Source: Pseudomonadota bacterium
GTDB taxonomy: Bacteria > Pseudomonadota > Gammaproteobacteria > Steroidobacterales > Steroidobacteraceae
Length of the DNA stretch: 64,000 nucleotides
Assembly (NCBI GenBank): GCA_025356075.1
Contig: JANXUT010000037.1
Location: forward strand, 1 to 64,000
Direction of reading: 5' to 3'
The notes under the pieces are model-generated. The model saw only the letters and a program-made list of their open reading frames with translations. It was not told the origin of the DNA and searched no databases. The first letter of the stretch is position 1, and every line of letters starts with the position of its first letter. The translations under genes were made by a program, and so were the position numbers. This document shows positions 1-9,392 of this stretch, one piece after another.

Positions 1-431
1 TCGACAGCGACGCCGAGATCGAGCGCCGCACCGGCGTCGACATCAACTTCATCTTCGAGAAGGAAGGCGAAGAGGGCTTTCGGCTGCGCGAGCGCGAGGC
101 GATCGACGAGCTTTCGAAGCGGCCGGGGATCGTGCTTGCGACCGGCGGCGGCGCGGTCCTCCTGCCTGAGAACCGCGCCGCGCTCGCAAGCCGCGGCGTG
201 ACCGTCTACCTCGAGGCCTCCGTGCAACAGCAGGTCGAGCGGACGCGCCGCGGGTACCACCGGCCGCTGCTCCTCTCCGCCGACCCCGCGGTGCGCCTGG
301 CCGAGCTCATGGAGGTGCGCGACCCCCTCTACCGCGAGACTGCGCTCTTCAGCGTCTCGACCGAGCGGCGCAAGGTCCAGGTCGTCGCCGAGCAGATCCT
401 CGCGGAACTCGAGCGCCGCCAGCTCGTATAA
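1..431 (+). CDS. aroK: Shikimate kinase, 3' part (5' end outside the window)
   Basis: Phosphorylates shikimate at the 3-OH with ATP, in the shikimate pathway to chorismate. Read in the frame beginning at base 3, the visible 142 residues start inside the shikimate-binding region (DSDAEIERRTG, then IFEKEGEEGFR with its substrate-contacting Arg) and continue through the ATGGGAV motif to the LID-region arginines (RTRRGYHRPLL). The P-loop lies upstream of the window. The family is usually about 170-180 residues, so roughly 30 are missing. The gene ends in TAA. aroB follows only after an inserted response-regulator gene, whereas aroK and aroB are normally adjacent in Gammaproteobacteria. Identification is firm from the motifs. 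Confidence 0.95.
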   Translation, partial: DSDAEIERRTGVDINFIFEKEGEEGFRLREREAIDELSKRPGIVLATGGGAVLLPENRAALASRGVTVYLEASVQQQVERTRRGYHRPLLLSADPAVRLAELMEVRDPLYRETALFSVSTERRKVQVVAEQILAELERRQLV

Positions 432-545
432 CGCTGGTTGCTCCGAGGGCCGACTCGGGGAATCCCTCATTGGCGGGAACTCCACCACCCCGAACAATGA
501 CCCCCTGGGGCGCCGCCGGTGGCCCCGCACCCGCGTGGAGAGCAA

Positions 546-1265
546 GTGCCCGGGCCGACCGACAGTTTAAGCGGCGTCGAGCCGAACGATGCGCCCGCCG
601 CGGCCGACCGGACCGTCACGGTGCTGCTGGTCGATGACCACGAGGTCGTGCGCATCGGCTCGCGCCAGCTCATCGACTCGCACGCCGACCTGCAGGTGTG
701 CGGCGAGGCGACCAGCCTCGCGGAGGCGAGGAGCGCCATCGAACTCCTGAAGCCCGACGTCGTCCTCCTCGACGTGACTCTCGGCGATGAGAACGGCCTC
801 GAGCTCGTGCGCGGGCTCGATACGCTCAACCACGTACCGCGGGTGCTGGTGCTGTCGATGTTCGACGAGGCGCTCTACGCGGACGATGCAATCGCGCTCG
901 GTGCGCGCGGCTACACGATGAAGGACGCGCCGCCCGAGGACCTCATCCGCGCGATCCGCGTCGTCGCCGCGGGCGGCGTGTACCTGAGCGAGCGGCTGAC
1001 CGAGCGGGTCATGCAGCGGCTCGCCGAGGGCCGCGCGTTCGGGGCGGGCGCGTACGAGGCGCTGACCCAGCGCGAGCAGGAAGTGGTCGAGCTCCTGGGA
1101 GCTGCGCTCTCGACCCGCGAGATCGCCGCGCGGATGGGAACGGCGGTGAAGACCATCGACTCCCACAAGCGCAACATCTGCGAGAAGCTTGGCCTCGACT
1201 CCGCCGCCGCGCTCCTTCGCTACGCCGTCGTCACCGCCCGCCACGCTCGCGCCGGTGCGGCATAA
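546..1265 (+). CDS. LuxR/NarL-family response regulator (orphan)
   Basis: Cytoplasmic DNA-binding response regulator. The receiver domain (about residues 23-140) keeps every phosphorylation residue: the acidic pair D30-D31 (LLVDDHE), the phospho-acceptor D76 (VVLLDVTL), S104 (VLVLSMF) and K126 (GYTMKDA). A LuxR-type HTH follows near residues 174-230 (LTQREQEVVELL, then TVKTIDSHK-like spacing in AVKTIDSHKRNI). GTG at 546 is preferred because GGAG sits five bases upstream; an in-frame GTG at 519 is the alternative. No histidine kinase is adjacent, so the partner is unknown. It sits between aroK and aroB, an unusual position. A hairpin with a T-rich tail separates it from aroB. Confidence 0.9.
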   Translation: MPGPTDSLSGVEPNDAPAAADRTVTVLLVDDHEVVRIGSRQLIDSHADLQVCGEATSLAEARSAIELLKPDVVLLDVTLGDENGLELVRGLDTLNHVPRVLVLSMFDEALYADDAIALGARGYTMKDAPPEDLIRAIRVVAAGGVYLSERLTERVMQRLAEGRAFGAGAYEALTQREQEVVELLGAALSTREIAARMGTAVKTIDSHKRNICEKLGLDSAAALLRYAVVTARHARAGAA

Positions 1266-1384
1266 GTCATTGATTGGCTGGTAGATAGTCCGGTTTCGCG
1301 GGCGCGCCCGGCGCCCCCCGCGTGGCGGGCGCGCGCGTCCGGTGCGATCGCCCAGATACTCGAACCTGCACGGGCGCCAACGAG

Positions 1385-1408
1385 ACCCGGGCGCCGGGTT
1401 CTTGTTAT
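1385..1408 (+). terminator. Possible intrinsic terminator between the regulator and aroB
   Basis: ACCCGG, a GCG loop and CCGGGT form a perfect 6-bp stem, followed directly by the T-rich run TTCTTGTTAT. The site ends about ten bases before the aroB ATG. The T-rich run also contains a weak -10-like hexamer (TTATCG) placed eight bases before ATG, so termination of the regulator transcript and initiation of an aroB transcript may share these bases. Confidence 0.4.
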
Positions 1409-1418
1409 CGTCCCCGGC

Positions 1419-2507
1419 ATGGCACCGTCCCCGCTGACACTGTCGATCGAGCTCGGCGCGCGCAGCTATCCGATCCATATCGGCGCGGGGCTCCTCGGCG
1501 AGCGCTCGCTGATCGAGCCGCACCTCCCCGCGGGGCGCCTGCTCCTCGTCAGCAACACGACCGTCGCGCCCCTCTACCTGCCCAAGGTTCGCGCCGCGCT
1601 CGCCGGGCGCGACCTCGTGGAGTGCATCCTCCCGGACGGCGAGGCGACGAAGACGCTTGAGACGCTGGGACGGATCTACGACCGCCTCGCCGAGGCGCGC
1701 ATCAACCGCGACGGCGCGGTGCTCGCCCTGGGGGGTGGCGTGGTCGGCGACATCGCGGGGCTCGCCGCCGCGACCTGGCAGCGCGGCATCGCCTGCGCGC
1801 AGCTGCCGACCACGCTCCTCGCGCAGGTCGATTCCTCGATCGGCGGCAAAACGGCCGTCAATCACCCGGCCGGCAAGAACCTGATCGGCGCGTTCCACCA
1901 GCCGCGGGTCGTCATCGCGGACTTGGACACCTTGCGCACGCTCCCCGACCGTGAGCTGAAGGCCGGGCTCGCCGAGGTCATCAAGTGCGCGCTCATCCGG
2001 GACGCGAAATTCCTCGACTGGCTCGAGCGGGAGCTTCCGCGCCTCCTCGCCCGCGACACGAGCGCGCTCGCCGAGGCGATCGGCCGCGCCTGCGCGATCA
2101 AGGCGGCGCTGGTGGCCGAGGATGAGCGCGAAAGCGGCGCGCGCGCGCTCCTCAACCTCGGCCACACGTTCGCCCACGCCATCGAGACGGCCGCCGGGTA
2201 CGGCGAGTGGCTGCACGGCGAGGCGGTCGCGATCGGGCTCGTGCTCGCGGCCGAGACCTCGGAGCGCCAGGGCTGGCTCGGGCCGGCCGAGGTCAGGCGC
2301 GTGCGCACGCTCATCGAGCGCGCGGGCCTCCCGGTCAAGGCGCCGCGCATTGGCATCGCGCGTGCCTACGAGCTCATGGCGCTCGACAAGAAGGTCGAGG
2401 GCGGCCGGATACGCCTGGTGCTGTTGAAGTCCCTCGGCGATGCGATCGTCACGGGCGACTACGATGCACGCGCGCTCGATGCGGTGCTGACGGCGGAGGT
2501 TGCCTGA
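1419..2507 (+). CDS. aroB: 3-dehydroquinate synthase
   Basis: Converts DAHP to 3-dehydroquinate, the second step of the shikimate pathway; a cytoplasmic NAD- and metal-dependent enzyme. The 362-residue product matches the usual family length. Diagnostic blocks are [13 protein letters not shown] (NAD binding), [19 protein letters not shown], the [11 protein letters not shown] block, the [11 protein letters not shown] metal-site histidines and HGEAVAIG. The ATG at 1419 has no Shine-Dalgarno sequence and a -10-like hexamer lies just upstream, so a leaderless message is possible. The TGA overlaps the ATG of the next gene by one base, indicating translational coupling with the dGTPase-like gene. 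Confidence 0.97.
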   Translation: MAPSPLTLSIELGARSYPIHIGAGLLGERSLIEPHLPAGRLLLVSNTTVAPLYLPKVRAALAGRDLVECILPDGEATKTLETLGRIYDRLAEARINRDGAVLALGGGVVGDIAGLAAATWQRGIACAQLPTTLLAQVDSSIGGKTAVNHPAGKNLIGAFHQPRVVIADLDTLRTLPDRELKAGLAEVIKCALIRDAKFLDWLERELPRLLARDTSALAEAIGRACAIKAALVAEDERESGARALLNLGHTFAHAIETAAGYGEWLHGEAVAIGLVLAAETSERQGWLGPAEVRRVRTLIERAGLPVKAPRIGIARAYELMALDKKVEGGRIRLVLLKSLGDAIVTGDYDARALDAVLTAEVA

Positions 2508-3691
2508 TGCCCCGGCCCGCCGATCCGCCGACCGATGCGCTGCTTGCGCCCTACGCCTGCCACGAGAAGGATTCGCGCGGCCGCGCCCACGCCGAGTCGC
2601 CGCCGGCGGGCCATCGCACCGAGTACCAGCGCGACCGCGACCGCATCGTGCATTCGACCGCGTTCCGGCGGCTCGTCTACAAGACCCAGGTGTTCGTGAA
2701 CCACGAGGGCGACCTGTACCGGACGCGCCTCACGCACTCGCTCGAGGTCGCGCAGATCGCCCGCTCGGTGTCGGTGGCCTTGAGCCTCAACGAGACCTTG
2801 TGCGAGGCGATCTGCCTCGCGCACGACCTCGGCCACACGCCCTTCGGCCACGCGGGCCAGGACGCGCTCAACGAGTGCATGCGCGACTACGGCGGCTTCG
2901 AGCACAACCTGCAGTCGCTTCGGGTCGTCGACGAGCTCGAGGAGCGTTACGCCGAGTTCTCCGGGCTCAACCTCACCTTCGAGTGCCGCGAGGGCATCCT
3001 GAAGCACTGCTCGGCGCGAAACGCCGCGACCCTGGGCGAGCTCGGCCGTCGCTTCCTCGAGCGCCAGCAGCCCTCCCTCGAGGCGCAGCTCGCCAACCTC
3101 GCCGATGAGATCGCCTACAACAACCACGACGTCGACGATGGCTTGAGGGCCGGGCTCGTGACGACGCGGGAGCTCGGCGAGGTCGCGCTATTCGCGCGCC
3201 ACCACGCCGAGGTCGAGCGCCGCTACCCCGGCATCGCCGAGCGAAGGCTGGTGCACGAGGTCGTCAGGCGCATGATCAACGAGGTCGTCACCGACCTCAT
3301 CGACACCACCCGCGCGCGCATCGAGGCCGCCCCGCCCGCGAGCGTCGCCGCGGTCAGGGCCTACGGCCAGCCGCTCATCGCCTTCAGCGAGCGGATCCAC
3401 TCCGAGCACCGCGAGTTGAAGCGCTTCCTGCACGAGCGCGTCTACCGGCACTTTCGCGTCGTGCGCATGACGACCAAGGCACAGCGGGTCGTGAAGGCGC
3501 TGTTCCGCGCCTATTTCGATGACCTCAGGCTCCTGCCGGATGAGCACCGCGACGCCGCCCGCCGGCTCGAGGGGCTCGCCGGCGCCGACGGCCGGGCGCG
3601 CGCGGTCGCCGACTACATTGCCGGCATGACCGACCGCTACGCGATCCTCGAGCACGCGCGCCTCTACGACCCGAGCGTGCCGCAGGGCTGA
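2507..3691 (+). CDS. dgt: Deoxyguanosinetriphosphate triphosphohydrolase-like HD protein
   Basis: Predicted to hydrolyse dNTPs (classically dGTP) to the deoxynucleoside and tripolyphosphate. The 394-residue product carries the HD-superfamily metal ligands: H77 (RTRLTHSLE), the H106-D107 pair ([13 protein letters not shown]) and a later Asp in [13 protein letters not shown]. Length and the N-terminal [20 protein letters not shown] block fit the shorter 'dGTPase-like, type 2' subfamily rather than E. coli Dgt. GGAGGT precedes the ATG, which overlaps the aroB stop as TGATG. Substrate preference among dNTPs cannot be read from sequence. Confidence 0.9.
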   Translation: MPRPADPPTDALLAPYACHEKDSRGRAHAESPPAGHRTEYQRDRDRIVHSTAFRRLVYKTQVFVNHEGDLYRTRLTHSLEVAQIARSVSVALSLNETLCEAICLAHDLGHTPFGHAGQDALNECMRDYGGFEHNLQSLRVVDELEERYAEFSGLNLTFECREGILKHCSARNAATLGELGRRFLERQQPSLEAQLANLADEIAYNNHDVDDGLRAGLVTTRELGEVALFARHHAEVERRYPGIAERRLVHEVVRRMINEVVTDLIDTTRARIEAAPPASVAAVRAYGQPLIAFSERIHSEHRELKRFLHERVYRHFRVVRMTTKAQRVVKALFRAYFDDLRLLPDEHRDAARRLEGLAGADGRARAVADYIAGMTDRYAILEHARLYDPSVPQG

Positions 3692-3724
3692 GCGCCCGGC
3701 TCGCGCCCCGGTGCCCGGCCACGG

Positions 3725-3730
3725 CATAAT
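3725..3730 (+). promoter_or_regulatory. -10-like hexamer close to the pyrF start (possible leaderless promoter)
   Basis: CATAAT lies seven bases before the pyrF ATG and there is no Shine-Dalgarno sequence. A transcript starting at normal spacing from this hexamer would begin at or near the ATG. No convincing -35 element is visible. Confidence 0.35.
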
Positions 3731-3737
3731 CGCGCCC

Positions 3738-4454
3738 ATGCATCCCATCCCCCCACGCGAGCGGCTGATCTTCGCGCTCGACGTCCCGGACGCCACGCTC
3801 GCGCGCGGCCTGATCGAGACGCTCGGCGACTCGGTCGAGTTCTACAAGCTCGGCCTCGAGCTCATGATGGCGGGCGGCTACCACGAGCTCATCGACTGGC
3901 TGGTGGCGCGCAGGAAGAAGGTGTTCGCGGACTTGAAGTTCTACGACATCCCCGCGACCGTCGGCGCCGCGGTGCGCCTCCTCACCAACCGCGGCATCAC
4001 GTTCACGACCGTGCACGGCCACCGGCAGATCATGGAGGCGGCGGTGGAGGCCTCGAGCGATGTCGGCATCCTTGCCGTGACGGTGCTGACGAGCTTTGAC
4101 CGCGGTGACCTCGATGAGCTCGGCACGGGCATCGGCGTCGAGCAGCTGGTCGTGTCGCGCGCCAAGCAGGCGCTCGCCGCCGGCTGTGCCGGCGTCATTT
4201 CCTCCGGGCTCGAGGCCGAGGCGATCCGCCGCGCGGTGGGGAACGAACTGCGCATCGTGACGCCGGGGATCCGCCCGGGCGGGAACCGGCCCGAGGACGA
4301 CCAGAAGCGCGTGTTCACGGTCGAGCAGGCCTTCGCGGCCGGCGCCAACCACATCGTCGTCGGCCGGCCGATCCGCGATGCGCGCGATCCCCGCGCCGCC
4401 GCCGAGGCGATCCAGGCCTCGATCGCAAGCGCCCTCGCGCCGGGCGCGCGCTGA
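3738..4454 (+). CDS. pyrF: Orotidine 5'-phosphate decarboxylase
   Basis: Decarboxylates OMP to UMP, the last step of de novo pyrimidine synthesis. The 238-residue product has the catalytic Asp-Lys-x-x-Asp motif as D65-K67-D70 ([10 protein letters not shown]), the early FALDVPD strand with K37 in the FYKLG block, and the phosphate-binding TPGIRP and VVGRPIRDA loops near the C-terminus. ATG 3738 is chosen over an upstream in-frame GTG at 3711 because family proteins begin just before the (I/L)FALD strand. hemE begins one base after its stop, so the two are probably co-transcribed. Confidence 0.97.
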   Translation: MHPIPPRERLIFALDVPDATLARGLIETLGDSVEFYKLGLELMMAGGYHELIDWLVARRKKVFADLKFYDIPATVGAAVRLLTNRGITFTTVHGHRQIMEAAVEASSDVGILAVTVLTSFDRGDLDELGTGIGVEQLVVSRAKQALAAGCAGVISSGLEAEAIRRAVGNELRIVTPGIRPGGNRPEDDQKRVFTVEQAFAAGANHIVVGRPIRDARDPRAAAEAIQASIASALAPGAR

Positions 4455-4455
4455 G

Positions 4456-5532
4456 GTGCCGGCGCCCCTCGCCAATGATCTCTTCCTGCGCGCACTCCTC
4501 CGGGAGCCGACGCCGCGCACGCCCGTCTGGCTCATGCGCCAGGCGGGGCGCTACCTGCCCGAGTACCGCGCCACCCGCGCCCGCGCGGGCAGCTTCCTCG
4601 GGCTCTGCACGAACCCCGACTACGCCTGCGAGGTGACGCTGCAGCCGCTCGCGCGCTTTCCGCTCGACGCCGCGATCCTCTTCTCGGACATCCTGACGAT
4701 CCCGCACGCGCTCGGGCTTGGCCTTGAGTTCGAGGCGGGCGAGGGGCCGACGCTCGCGCACCCGGTGCGCACCAGGGCCGACATCGACCGCCTGCCGACG
4801 CTCGACCCCGAGCGCGAGCTCAGGTACGTGATGGACGCGGTGCGCCTCATCCGGCGCGAGCTTGGCGGGCGCGTGCCGCTGATCGGCTTCGCGGGCAGTC
4901 CCTGGACGGTCGGCACCTACGTCGTCGAGGGCGGCAGCAGCAAGAACTTCGCCCGCATCAAGGCGATGCTCTATGGATCGCCCGCCGAGCTCCATCGGCT
5001 GCTCGAGAAGCTGACGCAGGCGACGATCGACTACCTCAACGCGCAAATACGCGCCGGCGCGCAGGCCGTCATGGTGTTCGACACCTGGGGTGGCGCGCTC
5101 TCGCCGGCTGCCTACGCCGAGTTCTCGCTCGCCTACATGGCGCGCATCGTCCAGGGCCTCATCCGCGAGCACGACGGCCAGCGGGTGCCCGCGATCCTCT
5201 TCACGAAGGGCGTCGGCGGCGATCAGCTCGCGCTCCTCGCCGCGACCGGTGCCGATGCCGTCGGCGTCGACTGGTGCACGGACTTGAACGACGCCCGCCG
5301 CGCGGTCGCGGGCAAGGTCGCGCTCCAGGGGAACCTCGACCCCTCCGTGCTCTACGCCCCGCCCGCCGTCATCCGCGCCGAGGTCGGCCGCGTGCTCGAG
5401 AGCTTCGGCCAGGGCTCGGGCCACGTGTTCAACCTGGGGCACGGGATCCACCCGGACGTCGACCCCGCCCACGCAGGTGCCATGGTCGCCGCCGTCCACG
5501 AGCTCTCCCCGGCCTACCACCGCGGGAGCTGA
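4456..5532 (+). CDS. hemE: Uroporphyrinogen III decarboxylase
   Basis: Removes four acetate carboxyls from uroporphyrinogen III to give coproporphyrinogen III in haem synthesis. The 358-residue product compares with about 354 in E. coli. It begins with the family signature [16 protein letters not shown] and contains the second signature block [17 protein letters not shown]. The GTG at 4456 starts one base after the pyrF TGA. An upstream extension of the frame runs through pyrF and has no family similarity. hemB and hemF for the same pathway are elsewhere in this window on the other strand. Confidence 0.96.
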   Translation: MPAPLANDLFLRALLREPTPRTPVWLMRQAGRYLPEYRATRARAGSFLGLCTNPDYACEVTLQPLARFPLDAAILFSDILTIPHALGLGLEFEAGEGPTLAHPVRTRADIDRLPTLDPERELRYVMDAVRLIRRELGGRVPLIGFAGSPWTVGTYVVEGGSSKNFARIKAMLYGSPAELHRLLEKLTQATIDYLNAQIRAGAQAVMVFDTWGGALSPAAYAEFSLAYMARIVQGLIREHDGQRVPAILFTKGVGGDQLALLAATGADAVGVDWCTDLNDARRAVAGKVALQGNLDPSVLYAPPAVIRAEVGRVLESFGQGSGHVFNLGHGIHPDVDPAHAGAMVAAVHELSPAYHRGS

Positions 5533-5613
5533 TCGCCCGGGCACCGCCCCCGTCGGGGTGAGAGCCACGATCCGTTGGCGTTTTCCCCTAAAAGACAGGC
5601 GCCTGCGCCCTCA

Positions 5614-5629
5614 CCGGCCTTTAGGCCGG
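5614..5629. other. Perfect 6-bp GC hairpin between hemE and the GGDEF gene
   Basis: CCGGCC, loop TTTA, GGCCGG. It follows the hemE stop by about 80 bases and precedes the GGDEF start by about 45. There is no T-tract, so it is either a weak or factor-assisted terminator or a leader structure. Confidence 0.4.
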
Positions 5630-5672
5630 CCGCCACCGACCGATACGGGTTGAGTGGACCGTGGGAGAGGGC

Positions 5673-6677
5673 GTGAACGAGCCTGAGTCTTGTCGGGTGC
5701 TGCTGGTTGCGGCGGGAGCGTCGATCGAGGTCGCCTGCGCGCGCCTTGCCGCGGGCAGCGCGCCCGGGCGCTATGCGGTGACCGCCGTCGCGAGCCTTGC
5801 GCTTGGCATCGAGAGCCTGCGGCAATACCGCCCCGACTGCGTGGTCCTCGACCTCGGCCGCCCGGACGCGGCGCAGGCGCCGGAGGTCAGGCGCCTCCGG
5901 GAGTACCTGCCGTGCGCGGCGCTCCTTGCCGTCGCGCCCGTCGCCGACCGCGCCGCCGCGGTGGCCGCGATCCGCGACGGCGCCGATGACTGTCTCGAGG
6001 CCGAGACGCTCGATGCCGCGAGGCTCGGCCGCGCGATCGACATCGCCTTCGAGAGGAGCGCCGGCCGCAGCCGCCTCATGACGCTCGCGCTTCGCGACCT
6101 CGTCACCGGGCTCGCCAACCGCACCCAGTTCCACGATGCGCTCGAACGCGCCGTTGCCCGCGCGAACCGCAGCGGCCAGGTGCTCGCGCTCCTTTACCTC
6201 GACCTCGATCACTTCAACGCCATCAACAACACCTCGGGCTACGCGGCCGGGGATGCGCTCCTGAAGGCCGTCGCCGCGCGGCTGGCGGGCCAGGTGCGCG
6301 CCGGCGATCTCCTCGCCCGCGTCGGGGGCGATGAGTTCGCGCTGATCCTCGAAAATGTGTCCTCGCGCGAGGCCGCGGCCGCGGTCGGCAGGAAGCTCCT
6401 GAAGTCACTCGCAACGCCCGTTGCGATCGGGTCGGAGCCCTTGAGCATCGCCGCGAGCATCGGCATCGCGTTCCACCCGGTCGATGGCGACACGGCCGAT
6501 GACCTCATCCGCTCGGCCAACCAGGCCATGCACGCCGCCAAGCACCGCGGCGGCAACCGGCTCGGCAGCTTCTCCGGCCTCCTCGATGCCACGATCGGTC
6601 CCGAGGCTGGCCGTCTGCGCCCCGAGGTCGCGGCGCAATCGCGTCCCGTCCTCTATCCCGCCGCCGCCGTCGCCTGA
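5673..6677 (+). CDS. Diguanylate cyclase with degenerate N-terminal receiver domain
   Basis: Predicted to make cyclic di-GMP. The C-terminal GGDEF domain is intact (LARVGGDEFAL) and has an RxxD inhibitory site (RAGD) five residues before GGDEF, so product feedback is expected. The N-terminal 120 or so residues fold-match a receiver (VLLVAAG, then CVVLDLGRP) and keep the acceptor Asp, but the acidic pair is replaced by Ala-Gly, the Ser/Thr by Ala and the Lys position by Glu. Phosphorylation control is therefore unlikely. GTG 5673 is chosen because GGGAGAGG lies just upstream; GTG 5661 is an alternative. No transmembrane segment is visible. Confidence 0.9.
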   Translation: MNEPESCRVLLVAAGASIEVACARLAAGSAPGRYAVTAVASLALGIESLRQYRPDCVVLDLGRPDAAQAPEVRRLREYLPCAALLAVAPVADRAAAVAAIRDGADDCLEAETLDAARLGRAIDIAFERSAGRSRLMTLALRDLVTGLANRTQFHDALERAVARANRSGQVLALLYLDLDHFNAINNTSGYAAGDALLKAVAARLAGQVRAGDLLARVGGDEFALILENVSSREAAAAVGRKLLKSLATPVAIGSEPLSIAASIGIAFHPVDGDTADDLIRSANQAMHAAKHRGGNRLGSFSGLLDATIGPEAGRLRPEVAAQSRPVLYPAAAVA

Positions 6678-6700
6678 GCGCGCCCCGACCCCGCTTCGGG

Positions 6701-6706
6701 TAAAGT
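6701..6706 (+). promoter_or_regulatory. -10-like hexamer close to the crcB start
   Basis: TAAAGT sits nine bases before the crcB ATG with no Shine-Dalgarno sequence between, an arrangement compatible with a leaderless or very short leader transcript. No fluoride-riboswitch pattern is visible in the roughly 40 bases upstream. Confidence 0.3.
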
Positions 6707-6715
6707 TCCGAGCCT

Positions 6716-7099
6716 ATGACGGTGCTCTGGATCGCACTTGGCGGCGCGCTCGGCAGCCTCGCCCGCTACTACCTGTCCGAGGCGATCGCACTCGTCGCGG
6801 GAAATGCCTTCCCGTGGGGCACGCTCCTCGTGAATGTCTCCGGCAGCTTCGTGATCGGCGTCGTCGCCGGCGGCGGCGGCGAACACGGCCGCTGGATCGA
6901 GTCAGCCGTCGCGCGCCAGTTCCTGATGGTCGGCGTCTGCGGTGGCTACACGACGTTCTCCGCGTTCAGCCTGCAGGCTGTCGGGCTCATCGAGGGCGGC
7001 CAGATCGGCCGCGCCGGCGCCTACGTGCTCGCCTCGGTGGCGCTGTGCCTCGTGGCGACCTGGGCGGGCTACGCGGCGGCGGCCGCCGTGACGCGCTGA
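6716..7099 (+). CDS. crcB: CrcB/Fluc fluoride ion channel
   Basis: Small inner-membrane fluoride exporter that works as a dual-topology dimer. The 127-residue product has four hydrophobic segments. Family landmarks are GGALGSLARYYL at the N-terminus, the GTLLVNVSGSFVIG block with the pore Asn, and GVCGGYTTFSAFS with the Na+/fluoride-lining TTFS. Length is typical. It stands alone between an unrelated GGDEF gene and an acetyltransferase. Unlike many crcB genes it lacks a recognisable fluoride riboswitch upstream. Confidence 0.95.
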   Translation: MTVLWIALGGALGSLARYYLSEAIALVAGNAFPWGTLLVNVSGSFVIGVVAGGGGEHGRWIESAVARQFLMVGVCGGYTTFSAFSLQAVGLIEGGQIGRAGAYVLASVALCLVATWAGYAAAAAVTR

Positions 7100-7149
7100 G
7101 TGGACGCTGGGCGGATGCCGGGCGGGAAGGGTTTTCGGGAGGTCAGGCG

Positions 7150-7695
7150 ATGACGATCGAAGCGGGGCCGGATGAACTCTTCACGACGCTTGGCACCGAG
7201 AAGGACGTGCCCGGCATCGTCGCGCTCGTGAACGCCGCCTACCGCGGCACGGGCAGCCGCCGCGGCTGGACTTCCGAGGAGCACCTGATCCAGGGCGCGC
7301 GCACCAGCGCCGAATCGATCGTCGCGCTACTCGGTGACCCGGCGAGCGTGATTCTCCTCATGCGCGGCCAGTTCCAGCTGAACGGCTGCGTGCACCTGAA
7401 GCGCGAGGCGAACGACACCGCCTACTTAGGGCTCCTCTCGGTGCGACCGGCCATGCAGGGCAGCCAGTTCGGGCGCCACCTGCTCGCCGCCGCCGAACGC
7501 TACGTGCAGAAGGAGTTCGCAGCCCGGGCGATCGAGATGACCGTCATCGAGCAGCGCGAGGAGCTCATCAGTTGGTACGAGCGCCGCGGCTACGCGCGCA
7601 CGGGCGAGGTGCGGCCGTTTCCCTATGACGATGTGAGCCTCGGCACGCCGACGCGCGAGGATCTCAGGTTCGTGGTGCTGAGGCGGAGCCTCTAG
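7150..7695 (+). CDS. GNAT-family N-acetyltransferase
   Basis: Predicted acetyl-CoA-dependent acyltransferase of unknown acceptor. The 181-residue protein shows a single GNAT fold: an N-terminal substrate region (DVPGIVALVNAAYRG), the beta-4/alpha-3 acetyl-CoA loop LLSVRPAMQGSQFGRHLL (Q/RxxGxG/A-like pattern), and the C-terminal WYERRGYARTGE strand-helix typical of the family. GGGAGGT lies seven bases before the ATG, one of the best ribosome sites in the region. It is followed by convergent fadD. No neighbour indicates the substrate. Confidence 0.85.
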   Translation: MTIEAGPDELFTTLGTEKDVPGIVALVNAAYRGTGSRRGWTSEEHLIQGARTSAESIVALLGDPASVILLMRGQFQLNGCVHLKREANDTAYLGLLSVRPAMQGSQFGRHLLAAAERYVQKEFAARAIEMTVIEQREELISWYERRGYARTGEVRPFPYDDVSLGTPTREDLRFVVLRRSL

Positions 7696-7712
7696 CCCAA
7701 GGCCGGTCGTCC

Positions 7713-9392
7713 TCAGGGCTTCTTGACGAGCTCGTCCCGAAGCGCGCGCCTGAGGATCTTGCCGACGTTCGTCTTTGGCAGCTCCGTGCGGAAGTACACG
7801 TGCCTCGGCACCTTGTAGCCGGTGAGCTCCGAGCGCGAGAACTCGATCAGCTGCTCGGCGGTCAAGGACGGGTCCTTGCGCACCACGAACACGGAGACGA
7901 CTTCGCCGGAGTGCTCATCGGGCTGGGACACCGCGGCCACCTCGAGCACGCCGGCGTGCTTGGCGATGACGCCCTCGACCTCGTTCGGGTACACGTTGAA
8001 GCCGGACACGAGGATCATGTCCTTCTTGCGATCCTCGATGTAGACGAAGCCGTCCGCATCGATGCGACCCAGGTCCCCGGTGCGCAGCCAGCCGCCCGCG
8101 AGCATGACCTTCTCCGTCTCGTCCGGCCGGTTCCAGTAGCCGCGCATGACCTGAGGGCCCCTCACGCAGATCTCGCCGACCGCGCCTAACCCGAGTTCCT
8201 GCCCCTGGTCGTCGACGATGGAGATCTCGGTCGAGGGCATCGGCAGGCCGATCGAGTTGTTGAATTCGATGTTGCGCGGGTTCGTGGTCGCGATCGGCGA
8301 GGTCTCGGTGAGTCCCCAGCCTTGGCTCAGCGTGCAGCCCGTGCGCGCCTTCCAGCGCTCGGCGACCGCCTGCTGCAGCGCCATGCCGCCCGCGACGCAG
8401 GTTAAGAGGCGCGAGAAGTCGACCTCGTCGAAGCCGGGCGCATGCAGCAGTCCGTTGTAGAGCGTATTGACGCCGTAGTAGACGCTGCAGCGGTATTTCT
8501 TCAAGTCGCTGACGAAGCTCTTCATGTCGCGCGGATTCGTGATCAGGATCGTGTGGCCACCCTCCCGGAGCCACAGCAGCGCAATCGAGGTGAGCGCGAA
8601 GATGTGATAGAAGGGCAGCGCGCCGAGCACCGTCTGCGGCTTCTCGCGCTCGGCCGAGTACTGCAACAGCCACGCATCCGCCTGCAGCGTGTTCGCGACC
8701 ATGTTCCGGTGCGTCAGCGTCGCGCCCTTCGCAACCCCGGTCGTGCCGCCGGTGTACTGCAGGAACGCCACGTCCTCGAGGCCAAGCGGCACCTCCTCGA
8801 GGTCGACCCACTTCCCCTGCTCGAGCACCTCGGCGAAGGAGTGCGCCTCGGGGAGCACGTAGGGCTTCACCTGCTTCCTGACGGTGCGCAGCGTAAAGTT
8901 GATGATCGGTCCCTTCGGGAAGCCGAGGAGATCGCCGATGCCGGTCACGATCACGCACTCGACGTCGGTCTCGGCGAGGCACTCCTGCAACACGTGCGCC
9001 GCGTTCTCGAACACGACGATCGCCTTGGCACCGGAGTCCTTCAGCTGGTGCTCGAGCTCGCGGTGCGTGTAGAGCGGGTTGGTGTTGACGACGACGAGCC
9101 CGGCTCTCAGCGCGCCATAGAGCGCGATCGGGTACTGGAGCACGTTCGGCATCATCAGCGCGATCCGATCGCCCCGTTCGAGCCGCGCTTCCTTCTGCAG
9201 CCACGCGCCGAACGCGCGGCTCATGCGCTCAAGCTCCCTGTAGGTGATGGTCTTGCCGAAGTTCGAGAACGCCGGCCGTGACGCGTGGCGCTCGCAGGCC
9301 TCCTCGATCAGCGCCTTGAGCGATGAGTAACGCTCAGGGTCGATGTCAGCGGGGACGCCGGGCGGGTAGGACTTCAGCCAGACTTTTTCCAA
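7713..9392 (-). CDS. fadD: Long-chain-fatty-acid--CoA ligase
   Basis: Activates long-chain fatty acids to acyl-CoA through an acyl-AMP intermediate, for beta-oxidation or lipid reuse. The 559-residue product tracks E. coli FadD from the first residues (EKVWLKSYPPGVP) and has the AMP-binding P-loop YTGGTTGVAKGA, the GWGLTETSP motif and the C-terminal adenylation hinge (RTGDLGRIDADGF, then DRKKDMILVSGFNVYP). The start codon is TTG without a clear Shine-Dalgarno sequence. It lies about 115 bases downstream of the LplT-PlsC fusion in the same orientation, so it may supply the activated acyl chains that protein would need. Confidence 0.96.
   Translation of the reverse strand: MEKVWLKSYPPGVPADIDPERYSSLKALIEEACERHASRPAFSNFGKTITYRELERMSRAFGAWLQKEARLERGDRIALMMPNVLQYPIALYGALRAGLVVVNTNPLYTHRELEHQLKDSGAKAIVVFENAAHVLQECLAETDVECVIVTGIGDLLGFPKGPIINFTLRTVRKQVKPYVLPEAHSFAEVLEQGKWVDLEEVPLGLEDVAFLQYTGGTTGVAKGATLTHRNMVANTLQADAWLLQYSAEREKPQTVLGALPFYHIFALTSIALLWLREGGHTILITNPRDMKSFVSDLKKYRCSVYYGVNTLYNGLLHAPGFDEVDFSRLLTCVAGGMALQQAVAERWKARTGCTLSQGWGLTETSPIATTNPRNIEFNNSIGLPMPSTEISIVDDQGQELGLGAVGEICVRGPQVMRGYWNRPDETEKVMLAGGWLRTGDLGRIDADGFVYIEDRKKDMILVSGFNVYPNEVEGVIAKHAGVLEVAAVSQPDEHSGEVVSVFVVRKDPSLTAEQLIEFSRSELTGYKVPRHVYFRTELPKTNVGKILRRALRDELVKKP

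Noticed and set aside
5533-5672. Cyclic-di-GMP riboswitch before the GGDEF gene
   Set aside because: Hairpins are present but none of the conserved GEMM sequence blocks could be found.
6678-6715. Fluoride riboswitch before crcB
   Set aside because: The gap is only about 40 bases and shows none of the conserved fluoride-aptamer segments.
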